A DNA stretch of 64,000 nt from Methanoregulaceae archaeon (GTDB lineage: Archaea; Halobacteriota; Methanomicrobia; Methanomicrobiales; Methanospirillaceae), in assembly GCA_021371995.1 (NCBI GenBank), contig JAJFVA010000023.1, positions 1 to 64,000 on the forward strand. Reading direction: 5' to 3'. Position 1 is the first letter of the stretch. Each line of letters opens with the position of its first letter. Positions 34,164 through 42,539 of the stretch are shown one piece after another. The translations under genes were made by a program, and so were the position numbers. Below the pieces are notes generated by a model. That model had not been told where the DNA came from. It saw only the letters and a list, made by a program, of their open reading frames with translations, and ran no database searches.

Positions 34164-34565
34164 TCAGCTGAAGATATCTGACCGGAACTGCATCACTTTC
34201 TCAAACCTTGATATTGCCCCATCAACACGGGTATATTCACTGAATTCGATCCGTTCGCCTATGGAGGGATTCAGGGAATCACTGCTGCCTTCCTGGATCA
34301 GGCCATTCATATAGGCGGATACACTGCCCTGAGACGGAGTCTCAGGTGCGGTATCAAGGACGCGTATCGCGTATCGTATCTCGACCGGATCAAGACCAGA
34401 ACTATATTGTGCAATCCGGTCAGATGCCGATGTGGAGACACTTCCTGAACTGAGATCGATGGTGCTTCCCGACTCAATCCTGTTGCAGTATGCCGGAAGA
34501 ACAATAAGTGATGCCCAGATGAATGCAACGAGACAAACTGATGCCACGACATTTTCAATTTTCAT
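34164..34565 (-). CDS. Shortened, diverged member of the tandem-array family
   Basis: 133 residues. A hydrophobic N-terminal segment (about 5-24) runs straight into PAYCNRIESGSTIDL, which is the second-cysteine block of the full proteins; the first ~150 residues, including the ETQGIVTSTTIDAVGNF block and the first cysteine, are absent. The rest aligns (SQGSVSAYMNGLIQEGSSD, ERIEFSEYTRVDGAI, FEKVMQFRSD) but is strongly diverged and ends DIFS instead of SGMVR. It has no leader stem-loop. It may be a decaying gene or a new short form like the 118-residue protein at 23.3 kb. Confidence 0.65.
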   Translation of the reverse strand: MKIENVVASVCLVAFIWASLIVLPAYCNRIESGSTIDLSSGSVSTSASDRIAQYSSGLDPVEIRYAIRVLDTAPETPSQGSVSAYMNGLIQEGSSDSLNPSIGERIEFSEYTRVDGAISRFEKVMQFRSDIFS

Positions 34566-34740
34566 ATCCGATGCCCACTTCTCTAATATTCTGCGAGTTA
34601 TTTTCCTTATTGGATATTAAAGGTGATGAAGGCAGAGAGAAGTAAAGCCGGAAATAATCGGATATCAACTGCTTAGTTCCCGGAATGGAGAAAAAGGCTT
34701 TTCCCAAAAGGAAACTGAGCAAAATAAAAAAATCAGGGGG

Positions 34741-35556
34741 TTACCTGACCATCCCTGATTCGTAGTGCTGTACCTTTTCAAAGAGTGTGATATCACCAGA
34801 TATTGCAGTGGTCTCTTCGAACTCGATCCTCTCAGTCATATTGGCCGGGTCTCCGCTGCTTCCCTCCTGGATCAATACCCTGAGGAACGCGGATGCCGAA
34901 CCCTGGGATGGTATTCCATCGACGAGCTCGGTAACAAGAATATCATGGTTGAGCTCCACAGGGTGATCTCCCGAAGGCATCACGAACCTGTCGGTCGAGG
35001 TGGTCCTGACATTTGCGACAGTCATATCAATGGTGCTTCCTGCCGAGACCCTGTTGCAGTAGGCCGGGAACTGGCTGGATACATCAGCACCGAACGGACA
35101 GATCACGGCATTCCCGGTTGCAGTCGGATTCGCTGAACCTGAAACCATGATAAACTCATCAGAGTAGACCCTGGCGCCGTCAATGCCCACAAACGTGAGC
35201 TGCTTTGTTGCCTCAACGTTATACTGTCCCGAGATCTGGGCCCCGGTCTCGATGTCGAGCTCCTTGTCATAGAGGATAAGCCCGGTCCCGCTGGACTGGG
35301 TATCTTCCGTGTAGACTGTCTCATAGTATGCAGCCTCTTCACCGAGCGGCGGCACACCGGATAATCCACCTCCACTTGTGGTGGTTGTCCATGCAAGTTC
35401 GGTATGAGACTCGAAGTTGCCGACGGCATCGATTGTTGTTGAGGTTACGATACCCTGGGTCTCCGGGACGGGGTCAATTCCCCTGTCTGCCATGGCAAAT
35501 CCGGTCGCCATGAAAAGCAGCCCTATCGAGAGTGCCAGGATGATTGTCTTTTTCAT
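34741..35556 (-). CDS. Secreted tandem-array protein, copy H (most diverged full copy)
   Basis: 271 residues, start ATG 35556, signal peptide about 1-24 (MKKTIILALSIGLLFMATGF). It keeps ETQGIVTSTTIDAVGNF, LILYDKELDIETGAQISGQ, ICPF and AYCNR, STIDMTVANVRTTSTDRF and QHYESGMVR. Many other positions differ from copies A to F, for example LTFVGIDGARVYSDEFIMV and AFLRVLIQEG. It is the first gene of the array in transcription order and could be closest to the founder. It has its own TATA-like box and a leader hairpin with a compensated base-pair change. Confidence 0.8.
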   Translation of the reverse strand: MKKTIILALSIGLLFMATGFAMADRGIDPVPETQGIVTSTTIDAVGNFESHTELAWTTTTSGGGLSGVPPLGEEAAYYETVYTEDTQSSGTGLILYDKELDIETGAQISGQYNVEATKQLTFVGIDGARVYSDEFIMVSGSANPTATGNAVICPFGADVSSQFPAYCNRVSAGSTIDMTVANVRTTSTDRFVMPSGDHPVELNHDILVTELVDGIPSQGSASAFLRVLIQEGSSGDPANMTERIEFEETTAISGDITLFEKVQHYESGMVR

Positions 35557-35599
35557 GTCGTCACTCCTTCATCCGGGATACTTGTTGCACAGCAATGCA

Positions 35600-35617
35600 A
35601 TGCCAGTATCCCGGCAT
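35600..35617 (-). promoter_or_regulatory. Leader stem-loop of copy H
   Basis: Coding-strand ATGCC and GGCAT flank a longer loop; the fifth pair is C-G here where other copies have T-A, so pairing is retained with different bases. The TATA-like GCTTTATA is 24-31 nt upstream (complement at 35641-35648). The hairpin sits 44 nt before the ATG, further than in other copies. Confidence 0.6.
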
Positions 35618-35758
35618 CAGAATAGATTTTGGTTGAGGAGTATAAAGCATTTCTCAAAATTTACGTGAATTCATGCAATTTAAACAAATGAACCCCTCAT
35701 TTCTATTATTTAAACCGGAAGTTCAATGTATTCCAGAGAATCCGAAAAAAAAGGTATC

Positions 35759-36484
35759 CTACTTCCGGGCAATGGTGAGATAGCCCGTATGACCTACCCG
35801 CGTAGAAGGTCGTGTGCCCCGTTTTGTCCGGCTCATCTCCCGCTCGATACACTCGACCGCCTTCAGTTCTGAAAAGAGCGGTTCAGCCTCGTCCATAACC
35901 CCGAAGAGGTACTCGAGGAACGGGGTATAACAGGCAAGGTAGCCTCCCGGTTTGAGCACGGAATGTGCATGCCGGATGTGTTCCGGGGTTATTGTCATGT
36001 CAAAGTGGACGATGTCATACAATCCCTTTACATCCAGCACATCGGAGGCAAGCACTTCCACATTTGTGAGCCCCGCATCCCGGATATTCGCTTCTGCAAT
36101 CCGGGCGAAATCAGGTCTCAGTTCGCAGGTCGTTACCCTCTCTGCGATTCCACCGAAATAGATCGCGGCAATGCCTGTCCCGGTCCCTGAGTCGAGCACG
36201 GTATCGTTCCGGTTCATTCCGGTATAAGCGATCATGAGGCCGATATCTCTTGGAAGCATCGGGGCACCACTCCTTTTTGCATATTCGAAAAAGTCAGGTG
36301 CTTTCGGGAGGAGAATAGAAAATTCAGTCCCGTTATGTGACTGTATTATATCCCCTGGCTCTGCACCGACGATTTCATCCAGGTTGATTACACCCCGGTC
36401 GGTGGAGAAGGTGCCATTCCCAGCCCTGAGGAAATATTTCCTCTCCTCTCCAACAAGAAGAATCCGCTGCCCGGATCTTATCAT
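35759..36484 (-). CDS. trmI: tRNA (adenine-N1-) methyltransferase TrmI-like
   Basis: 241 residues. A small N-terminal beta domain is followed by the SAM-binding Rossmann domain: LDSGTGTGIAAIYFG (motif I, about 96-110), VTTCELRPDFARIAEANI, VEVLASDVLD and FDMTITPEHIRH. The family methylates A57/A58 in the T loop of tRNA, stabilising it. It overlaps the NAC gene by 4 nt. Five genes on this strand (37243-38652 back to here) run head to tail, forming a translation-linked operon. Confidence 0.92.
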   Translation of the reverse strand: MIRSGQRILLVGEERKYFLRAGNGTFSTDRGVINLDEIVGAEPGDIIQSHNGTEFSILLPKAPDFFEYAKRSGAPMLPRDIGLMIAYTGMNRNDTVLDSGTGTGIAAIYFGGIAERVTTCELRPDFARIAEANIRDAGLTNVEVLASDVLDVKGLYDIVHFDMTITPEHIRHAHSVLKPGGYLACYTPFLEYLFGVMDEAEPLFSELKAVECIEREMSRTKRGTRPSTRVGHTGYLTIARK

Positions 36485-36828
36485 TTCGAGACCTTCAGAA
36501 TTGCCTCGGCAATATCTCCCTTGCAGGTGATGAGGGCTTCCCTCGCTGTATCAGGGGATACACCTGCCTGATCGGCGACGAGTTTTACATCATCCTCGGG
36601 TATCTCGGGAGCTGCCGTTTCGAACCGTGCCTGGCCGGCGACCTGATAGGTCGTGATCCCCTGCATGGTCATCGCGGTCACTTCAGCGGAATCAAAGATG
36701 TAATTGCCCTTTGCCGTGTATATCACGAGTTTCCGGACATCCTCAATCGGCTCCATCTGCATCCCGATCTGTTTCATCATCTGCTTCATTTTTTTCGGGT
36801 TTATGTTTCCGGGCATCATGCCTCTCAC
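36481..36828 (-). CDS. nac: Nascent polypeptide-associated complex protein
   Basis: 115 residues. The N-terminus (MNPKKMKQMMKQMG-like) leads to the NAC domain (VRKLVIYTAKGNYIF and VTAMTMQGITTYQVAG, about 35-70) and a C-terminal UBA domain (LVADQAGVSPDTAREAL). It binds the ribosome near the exit tunnel and shields nascent chains. It is flanked in operon by trmI (4-nt overlap) and the PUA protein gene (4-nt overlap). Confidence 0.95.
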   Translation of the reverse strand: MRGMMPGNINPKKMKQMMKQIGMQMEPIEDVRKLVIYTAKGNYIFDSAEVTAMTMQGITTYQVAGQARFETAAPEIPEDDVKLVADQAGVSPDTAREALITCKGDIAEAILKVSK

Positions 36829-37298
36829 CTTCCTTGTCGTACTTTTACCGCTACACCGTAATTAAAGAGCAGCATCTCCCCACCTGACAGCACCGCAGAT
36901 CCGGTTGCAAGGAGGTCGTCCTTACTGTTTACTACCATCACTTCATCCCCGGCCCTGATCGCGGGGTCTGTAGCGATGACATGTTTTGCAAATGTGTTTT
37001 TGCCCTGCATGATGAACTCTGCCACCTCTTCGGTAACCACCACACGGTATGCCGGAGGAGGCAGGGCAGAGAGCAATCGTAAGGCGCCGTCTATCCCCAG
37101 TGTGAACCGCCCGTCCTGTGCACGGACCGTCGCAAGCCGTTTTCCGCCAAGAGAGATTTGCCTGACCCTGCCGGTCCTGGATAGGATAACCTCGCACCCT
37201 TCAGGGAAAAGAGCCTGTCCGGCCCCTTTCCCGAACTGGTAATCAGCGATGACCTGCACCCTGGTTCTTGCACTGTCCTGCAAGCAACTCGTTGACAT
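36825..37298 (-). CDS. PUA-domain RNA-binding protein
   Basis: 157 residues from ATG 37298, or about 144 from GTG 37259. The ATG version overlaps the upstream DHH gene by 56 nt, the GTG version by 17 nt; the conserved part starts at VIADYQFGKGAG, so both remain possible. The C-terminal ~75 residues form a PUA domain (TEEVAEFIMQGKNTFAKHVI, AGDEVMVVNSKD), as in archaeosine transglycosylase and pseudouridine synthases. There is no catalytic domain. It probably binds tRNA or rRNA. Confidence 0.85.
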   Translation of the reverse strand: MSTSCLQDSARTRVQVIADYQFGKGAGQALFPEGCEVILSRTGRVRQISLGGKRLATVRAQDGRFTLGIDGALRLLSALPPPAYRVVVTEEVAEFIMQGKNTFAKHVIATDPAIRAGDEVMVVNSKDDLLATGSAVLSGGEMLLFNYGVAVKVRQGR

Positions 37299-38652
37299 GT
37301 TGAATAAACTCCTGTTCGGATTCACGCGGGATAAATGCCCCTGCGGCAATGCGGTGTCCCCCGCCCGCACCCCCGAATTTTTCCGATGCTGTTGTAGCTA
37401 CCACCTGAAGATCACAACCCTTCATAAGCATTTGTTCCGTGGCTCTTAGGGACACCTTTGTAAGGGAAGGGTCTTCTGGCTGTTCCACCATGATGAGGAT
37501 TGGCTTTTCCCTGTTGAGCTTGGAAAGCGCCATCCCGGCACCGATTCCGACGATTGTATCAGGGTAGCGGTTCCCTACGTGGATATACTGGAGGTGGGAG
37601 AGCTCGGTCACCCCTGAATCAAGGATAAAATGGAGAAGCTCCCGGATGATTGCCCGGTGGTTGGTAAGCATATGTTCAGCCTCACGGTATGCAACCCCTC
37701 GATCCCCCCTGCAGATATTCCCCCCCACCCGTGGCCGCGCCCATCTCCCGCAGGCATTGAGGAGGGTGGCATACTCCTGTGCATTCCGGAGCGGTGTCCG
37801 TTCTCGCTCGCCCGGGAAGAGGTATGATTCACAGAAAAGCCTTGTAATATTACCTCCGTTTGCAAGCAGCTGCTGGGCCAGTGCGCTGGAGATTACCCGC
37901 CGGTCCTCGTAGGGAATCTCCTCCCAGACCAGCCAGCGCCGCAGATTATCATGGAGTGGTATTCCAAGCTTCTGAAGGAACCGCAGCGCCCCTCCTGAAT
38001 TATTACTGATACCGGGAATGAAGGGGTCATCGTTATAAGAAAGGCAGACATGGAGCGGCCTGGTGGAGATGCCGTAACAGTTCAGGTCACGCTTCCTGAT
38101 CTCCACCAGGCCATGTGCTGCACCCTCATACGCTATCTCCTGTGCAGGCCCGGTGAGCCCGCAGTCCTCCCGGGCCATCATATCTCCTACATTACCTATA
38201 ACTGCCAGTGGTGCAAGGTCAGTATTCCCGGAATCGATCTCTTTTGCAACCAGATAAGCGACACCTGCGGCACTTAGCTTGGTATAGCCGAATGGCAGGC
38301 AGTTCGCCTGCAGGTAGTCTCTGCCACATGGCTGGTTCACGTGGTGGTCGATGATGGCCACCTCATTTTCGCAGAGTCCATACTCATTGATCAGGTTCTG
38401 CTGCCCTGCACCAAGATCACAGAAGAGTTTGAAGGTGTCGTCCTTTGGTACCTGCCGCATGGTCAGGGGTTCCAGCTGGCGGACGAACACAGAGGTTACC
38501 CGAATCCCTGCCCGTGACAGCGCCTGTGAGAGGATTGATTCACCGGATATACCATCTGCATCGATATGGGAGATGATGGTCACGGACTCCTGTGCAAGGA
38601 GTTCCTGTGCAACTGCCCGGACGTCATCTGAGAGCCCCATCACTGTATTCAT
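37243..38652 (-). CDS. RecJ-like DHH-family single-strand exonuclease
   Basis: 469 residues. Phosphoesterase motifs are HIDADGISGES (about 30-40), FCDLGAG, AIIDHHVNQ (the DHH triad) and IGNVGDMM; the C-terminal DHHA1 domain ends in GAGGGHRIAAGAF. Archaeal RecJ-like proteins bind GINS or act in RNA turnover. The product is cytosolic. The first gene of a five-gene minus-strand operon, it starts at ATG 38652 (alternative ATG 38640). A second, different DHH protein is encoded at 53.1 kb. Confidence 0.88.
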   Translation of the reverse strand: MNTVMGLSDDVRAVAQELLAQESVTIISHIDADGISGESILSQALSRAGIRVTSVFVRQLEPLTMRQVPKDDTFKLFCDLGAGQQNLINEYGLCENEVAIIDHHVNQPCGRDYLQANCLPFGYTKLSAAGVAYLVAKEIDSGNTDLAPLAVIGNVGDMMAREDCGLTGPAQEIAYEGAAHGLVEIRKRDLNCYGISTRPLHVCLSYNDDPFIPGISNNSGGALRFLQKLGIPLHDNLRRWLVWEEIPYEDRRVISSALAQQLLANGGNITRLFCESYLFPGERERTPLRNAQEYATLLNACGRWARPRVGGNICRGDRGVAYREAEHMLTNHRAIIRELLHFILDSGVTELSHLQYIHVGNRYPDTIVGIGAGMALSKLNREKPILIMVEQPEDPSLTKVSLRATEQMLMKGCDLQVVATTASEKFGGAGGGHRIAAGAFIPRESEQEFIQHVNELLAGQCKNQGAGHR

Positions 38653-38790
38653 GAGCAGATCCAGGGAAAAAAGGTTGGTTCCCTGCAGGTTCCTCTGCGG
38701 GATTCAGCGTAAACCGCATCCCTGTATGAATCCTCCGGCATCATAATTCATAAGCCCTCACAACCTTACCTCAAAGGAGGAAAAGGCCTG

Positions 38791-40206
38791 TTGGAACAAA
38801 AATCAGGGTGCCTGCCTGCCGGAACCGGTGAGTTTGCCGAGACCGGGATCATCACCCACGAGCGGATGCGGAGCGTGGATGCCAATGCCAGGGCGCTCGG
38901 GCTCTCCTCCCTCCAGATGATGGAGAGCGCCGGAAGGGCACTTGCCGATGCGATACGGGCAAACGACCCTGCCCGGTTGCTTATTCTCTGCGGAAAGGGT
39001 AATAACGGAGGGGATGGGATGGTAGCAGCCCGTTACCTCCAGGATCTTGAGCCGTTTGTCTTCGTGGTTGCCGGACCAGGTCTCACTGCTGAAAGTGCAG
39101 AACAGTTGCAGCTTCTCGATCATTGCAGGGTCGAGGTGGTTCCTGTCCTCTGCAGGGATGATGTTATGGCTCTTGCAGAACACTTCTCCCACGCTGACCT
39201 GATAGTTGATGCACTGCTCGGAACCGGTCTCCGGGGGGCAGTAAAAGAGCCAGTCCGTACCTGTGTGGAGCTTGCGAACCGTTCTCCTGCAACAATCCTA
39301 TCTGCAGACGTCCCCACCCCGGGGATTAGAACCGATCATATCCTTGCCTTCCACCGTCCGAAAGTGGTTGGATCTTCTGTTGCGGATATCGGGATTCCTC
39401 TTGAAGCTGAGGTATTCACAGGACCAGGGGATCTCTTGAATCTCCGGAAAAAGCGGCACGATGCACACAAGGGAAGCGGGGGGGAGGTTCTTGTCATTGG
39501 CGGAGGGCCCTACCAGGGAGCTCCGTATCTTTGTGGCCTTGGGGCACTCAGGGCGGGGGCAGATATTGTCCGGATTGCATCCCCGGTTTTTGAACCTGTT
39601 CCGGAACTCATTTATGAGCGCCTCGAAGGGGAAACAATCGGTGCAGAGCATATTGATCGCCTCCTGCCCCTGATCGACCGTGCTGATGTCGTCGTAATGG
39701 GAAACGGGCTTGGTAGTAGGAGCCACCATGTAGTGAGGGCGCTTGCCCCTTCGTGCCGGAGAGTGGTTTTTGATGCGGATGCCATCCGGACCCCGCTGCC
39801 GGAAGCGGAGGATGCCATCTTCACCCCCCATGCAGGGGAGTTCGAGAGGATGACCGGCGCGAAAGCGGGGGATGATCTTGTCGGGCGGGCGCACGCTGTC
39901 AGGTCAGCTGCAAAAAGGTGCACAGTCCTTCTGAAAGGGCCGGTTGATATCATCTCTGATGGGAAAAGGGTAAGGTTCAACCGCACCGGCACCCCGGCAA
40001 TGACCACCGGGGGGACAGGGGATGTGCTTGCCGGGGTAACTGCAGGACTGTTCTGCCAGATGCCGGCATTCGAAGCTGCCTGCACAGGTGCCTATGTGAA
40101 TGGAAAAGCAGGGATGGCAATCGGAACGATCCATGAGGGGGGTATGCTTGCCAGCGACCTTCTCAATCACATCCCGAGGGAACTATTTGGAAAAGGAGGG
40201 CGATAG
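38791..40206 (+). CDS. nnr: Bifunctional NAD(P)HX epimerase / ADP-dependent dehydratase
   Basis: 471 residues. The N-terminal half is the YjeF-N epimerase (LILCGKGNNGGDGMVAARYL, VDALLGTGLRG). The C-terminal half is the ribokinase-like dehydratase, with GSGGEVLVIGGGPYQGAP and the nucleotide motif TTGGTGDVLAG. The enzyme repairs hydrated NADH and NADPH. The start codon is TTG 38791, supported by AAAGGAGG at 38773-38780 and by the natural N-terminus. It ends directly before moaC with no gap. Confidence 0.93.
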   Translation: MEQKSGCLPAGTGEFAETGIITHERMRSVDANARALGLSSLQMMESAGRALADAIRANDPARLLILCGKGNNGGDGMVAARYLQDLEPFVFVVAGPGLTAESAEQLQLLDHCRVEVVPVLCRDDVMALAEHFSHADLIVDALLGTGLRGAVKEPVRTCVELANRSPATILSADVPTPGIRTDHILAFHRPKVVGSSVADIGIPLEAEVFTGPGDLLNLRKKRHDAHKGSGGEVLVIGGGPYQGAPYLCGLGALRAGADIVRIASPVFEPVPELIYERLEGETIGAEHIDRLLPLIDRADVVVMGNGLGSRSHHVVRALAPSCRRVVFDADAIRTPLPEAEDAIFTPHAGEFERMTGAKAGDDLVGRAHAVRSAAKRCTVLLKGPVDIISDGKRVRFNRTGTPAMTTGGTGDVLAGVTAGLFCQMPAFEAACTGAYVNGKAGMAIGTIHEGGMLASDLLNHIPRELFGKGGR

Positions 40207-40671
40207 ATGGCTGAGTTTACTCATATCAGCGAGGACAGGATCCGCATGGTGGATGTCGGCGAAAAATCTGAAATGAAGCGTCTTGCGGTTGCAGCAGGGA
40301 AGATATATTTGAGACCGGAGACTCTTGCCGCCATCAGGACCGGGACGGTGATCAAGGGGAATGTGCTGGCAACAGCAAGGGTTGCGGCCACCCTTTCGGT
40401 AAAGGATACATTCCGCATCATCCCTATGTGCCATGCAATCCCTGTCACGGCGGTCGAAGTCGATTTCGATCAGAAGGAGGATCATATCGAAGCGACCGTT
40501 CTGGTGAGATCGGTCGGAAAGACCGGTGTCGAGATGGAAGCCCTCACAGGTGTAACTGTTGCCCTCCTAACCATCTGGGATATGGTGAAGTCAGCCGAGA
40601 AGGACGCGCAGGGGCAGTATCCCTCTACCCGGATCGAGGCAGTCAGAGTGATACAGAAACAGAAGGAATAA
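40207..40671 (+). CDS. moaC: Cyclic pyranopterin monophosphate synthase
   Basis: 154 residues. Signatures include PMCHAIPVTAVEVDF (about 74-88), the active-site region KTGVEMEALTGVTVAL and WDMVKSAEKDA. It forms cyclic pyranopterin monophosphate in molybdopterin (or tungstopterin) synthesis, needed for formylmethanofuran dehydrogenase in methanogens. The ATG starts on the base after the nnr stop, so the two are co-translated. Confidence 0.95.
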   Translation: MAEFTHISEDRIRMVDVGEKSEMKRLAVAAGKIYLRPETLAAIRTGTVIKGNVLATARVAATLSVKDTFRIIPMCHAIPVTAVEVDFDQKEDHIEATVLVRSVGKTGVEMEALTGVTVALLTIWDMVKSAEKDAQGQYPSTRIEAVRVIQKQKE

Positions 40672-40791
40672 CCGGGCCCGGTTCCTGGGGGAATGACTTT
40701 ATGAAGACATCAGCTGATATGATATGGTCTGCGGGATGCGTCCCGTAAAGGAATGTGGCGTGGTATCACGCTGAACCTGAGGTAACAGAAT

Positions 40792-41382
40792 ATGGCGAAA
40801 TCGATGTATGCCTACGTGCGTGAGGCATGGAAGAAACCGGCTGAAACAGGAGTAAAGGAACTCCAGTGGCAGAGGATGCAGGAATGGAGGCGCGAAGGAA
40901 GCGTTGTCCGCCTGGAACATCCAACCCGTATTGACAGGGCGAGAAACCTTGGTTACAAGGCGAAGCAGGGTATTGCTGTTGTTCGGGTGCGTATACGACG
41001 TGGAGGGCGCCGGAAACCGCGGTACGTGCGTGCGAGGAGATCTGCACGGATGGGGGTCAACCGTATCACCGCAGGAAAAAGTCTCCAGCGTATTGCTGAA
41101 GAACGTGCATCTGTCAAGTATCCCAACATGGAAGTGCTCAACTCCTACTGGGTTGGCCAGGACGGGAAGCAGAAGTGGTTTGAGGTAATCCTTGTGGACG
41201 GGCACCACCCGTCTGTCCAGGCCGACAGGAACCTTGCCTGGATGAAAGACCCAGCTCACCGCGGGCGTGCAGAGCGCGGGAAGACAAGTGCGGGAAGGAA
41301 AGGGCGCGGAATGATGAACCGCGGGAAAGGCACAGAAAAGACCCGCCCGAGCATCAGGTCGCATGGCAACCTGGGCAAATAA
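40792..41382 (+). CDS. rpl15e: Ribosomal protein L15e
   Basis: 196 residues, strongly basic. It has the archaeal/eukaryal L15e hallmarks: [46 protein letters not shown] and [18 protein letters not shown]. It is a structural protein of the large ribosomal subunit. The 120-nt gap to moaC likely holds its promoter. It is followed by a run of RNA-processing and proteostasis genes in the same direction. Confidence 0.97.
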   Translation: MAKSMYAYVREAWKKPAETGVKELQWQRMQEWRREGSVVRLEHPTRIDRARNLGYKAKQGIAVVRVRIRRGGRRKPRYVRARRSARMGVNRITAGKSLQRIAEERASVKYPNMEVLNSYWVGQDGKQKWFEVILVDGHHPSVQADRNLAWMKDPAHRGRAERGKTSAGRKGRGMMNRGKGTEKTRPSIRSHGNLGK

Positions 41383-41412
41383 CTTATCCCATTTTCTCTC
41401 ACTTGTGTTCTG

Positions 41413-42054
41413 ATGATGGACACGGATGCCTGTATCCATCCCTATCCGGCCGGGAATTCTTCAGCACGCAGAATGGTACTCGAAGCCGGGGAGATGGGAT
41501 TTCGCGCTATCGTAATACCTGGGGCAGCGCCTGGAGAATACCATGGTGTGCGAATCATTCCAGCTATAATTATCAGCGAAACTGATGTCAGGAAGGTCAC
41601 CGGCCAGATCAGGAAACGCGGAAACGGGGTAACTCTCGTCCTTGTTGATGCCGGGGACAATGGTTTCAATCGTGCCGTCCTAACCCAGAGGGGGGTGCAT
41701 TGTATCCGGAGAATCCATAGGGCCCCCAAAAATGCCTTCGATCATGTATCCGCGCGTCTTGCCGAGGAAAACGGAATAGCGGTTGATATCGATCTCTCCC
41801 CCCTTATTCAGGAAAAAGGAGTACTCCGGCAGAAGATATTGTACCGGTATCATGACCTTATGAAACTGCATTCACGGTACCGTTTTCCTTTAACCCTGTC
41901 AAGCAATGCATGCTCCGTTCTCGATCTCCGTTCTCCTGAAGAGATACGCCTGCTCTGCACGCTGTTTGGAATGGATAAGGAAGATACAAGTCTGGCGCTG
42001 CGGACTGTATGGACCCTGCTCTCTCCTACGGAACAGGTCATGGTGGTGTCATGA
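41413..42054 (+). CDS. rnp3: RNase P protein component 3 (Rpp30)
   Basis: 213 residues with a TIM-barrel-like PHP-type fold. Visible are the N-terminal TDACIHPYPAGN, EAGEMGFRAIVIP, HRAPKNAFDHVSARLAEENG and a C-terminal FPLTLSSNACSVLDLRSPEE. It assists tRNA 5' processing together with the RNA component and Pop5, which is encoded next with a 4-nt overlap. Start ATG 41413 or the following ATG. Confidence 0.93.
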   Translation: MMDTDACIHPYPAGNSSARRMVLEAGEMGFRAIVIPGAAPGEYHGVRIIPAIIISETDVRKVTGQIRKRGNGVTLVLVDAGDNGFNRAVLTQRGVHCIRRIHRAPKNAFDHVSARLAEENGIAVDIDLSPLIQEKGVLRQKILYRYHDLMKLHSRYRFPLTLSSNACSVLDLRSPEEIRLLCTLFGMDKEDTSLALRTVWTLLSPTEQVMVVS

Positions 42055-42539
42055 AAGCCCGACCTCCCACAATGAGAGAGAAAAAACGATATATCCTTGC
42101 CCGCATCAATCCCCCGGTCCCGGATCCTGACCCGAAAGAGCTGTATTTTGCCGTGCTGGAATCGGTCACCAGTCTTTTTGGCGATGCCCAAACTGCCCGG
42201 ATGATGCCAGTGGTGATATCCTGCGGGAAAGGCTATGCATTGATCCGGTGTACCAGGGGATATGAAGAACAGACAAGGATCGCGCTCATGACACTGACAT
42301 CTGTTGCAGAAAGGAAAATTGCGCTGCACCCGGTGGCGACATCAGGCACCCTGCTCGCGCTCAAGCGCAGGATTGCCCGCATGCCCCCTTTGGGCTGGGA
42401 ACTGGTCTCACCCCTGCAGTTCAAGGGCAGCGAGTATACAGCACGGCGGTATCCGGGTCAAAAGGTTGATTTGCTGGAAAAAGGAATTAAAAGTCAGGAA
42501 CTATTGTTTCTCACACAGGATGATCTTGAGGAATTATAA
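42051..42539 (+). CDS. rnp2: RNase P protein component 2 (Pop5)
   Basis: 162 residues from ATG 42051, which overlaps the rnp3 stop (ATGA); a longer frame from 42009 would run into rnp3 and is not needed. Typical segments are KKRYILARINPP, SCGKGYALIRCTRGYEEQTRIAL and HPVATSGTLLALKRR. Pop5 pairs with Rpp30 in RNase P. The last base of its stop codon is the first base of psmA, a tight coupling seen in many archaea. Confidence 0.94.
   Translation: MKARPPTMREKKRYILARINPPVPDPDPKELYFAVLESVTSLFGDAQTARMMPVVISCGKGYALIRCTRGYEEQTRIALMTLTSVAERKIALHPVATSGTLLALKRRIARMPPLGWELVSPLQFKGSEYTARRYPGQKVDLLEKGIKSQELLFLTQDDLEEL

Noticed and set aside
27370-35556. The array as a CRISPR or other short-repeat structure
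   Set aside because: The repeated units are about 0.8-kb genes with coding conservation; there are no short regular repeats with spacers.
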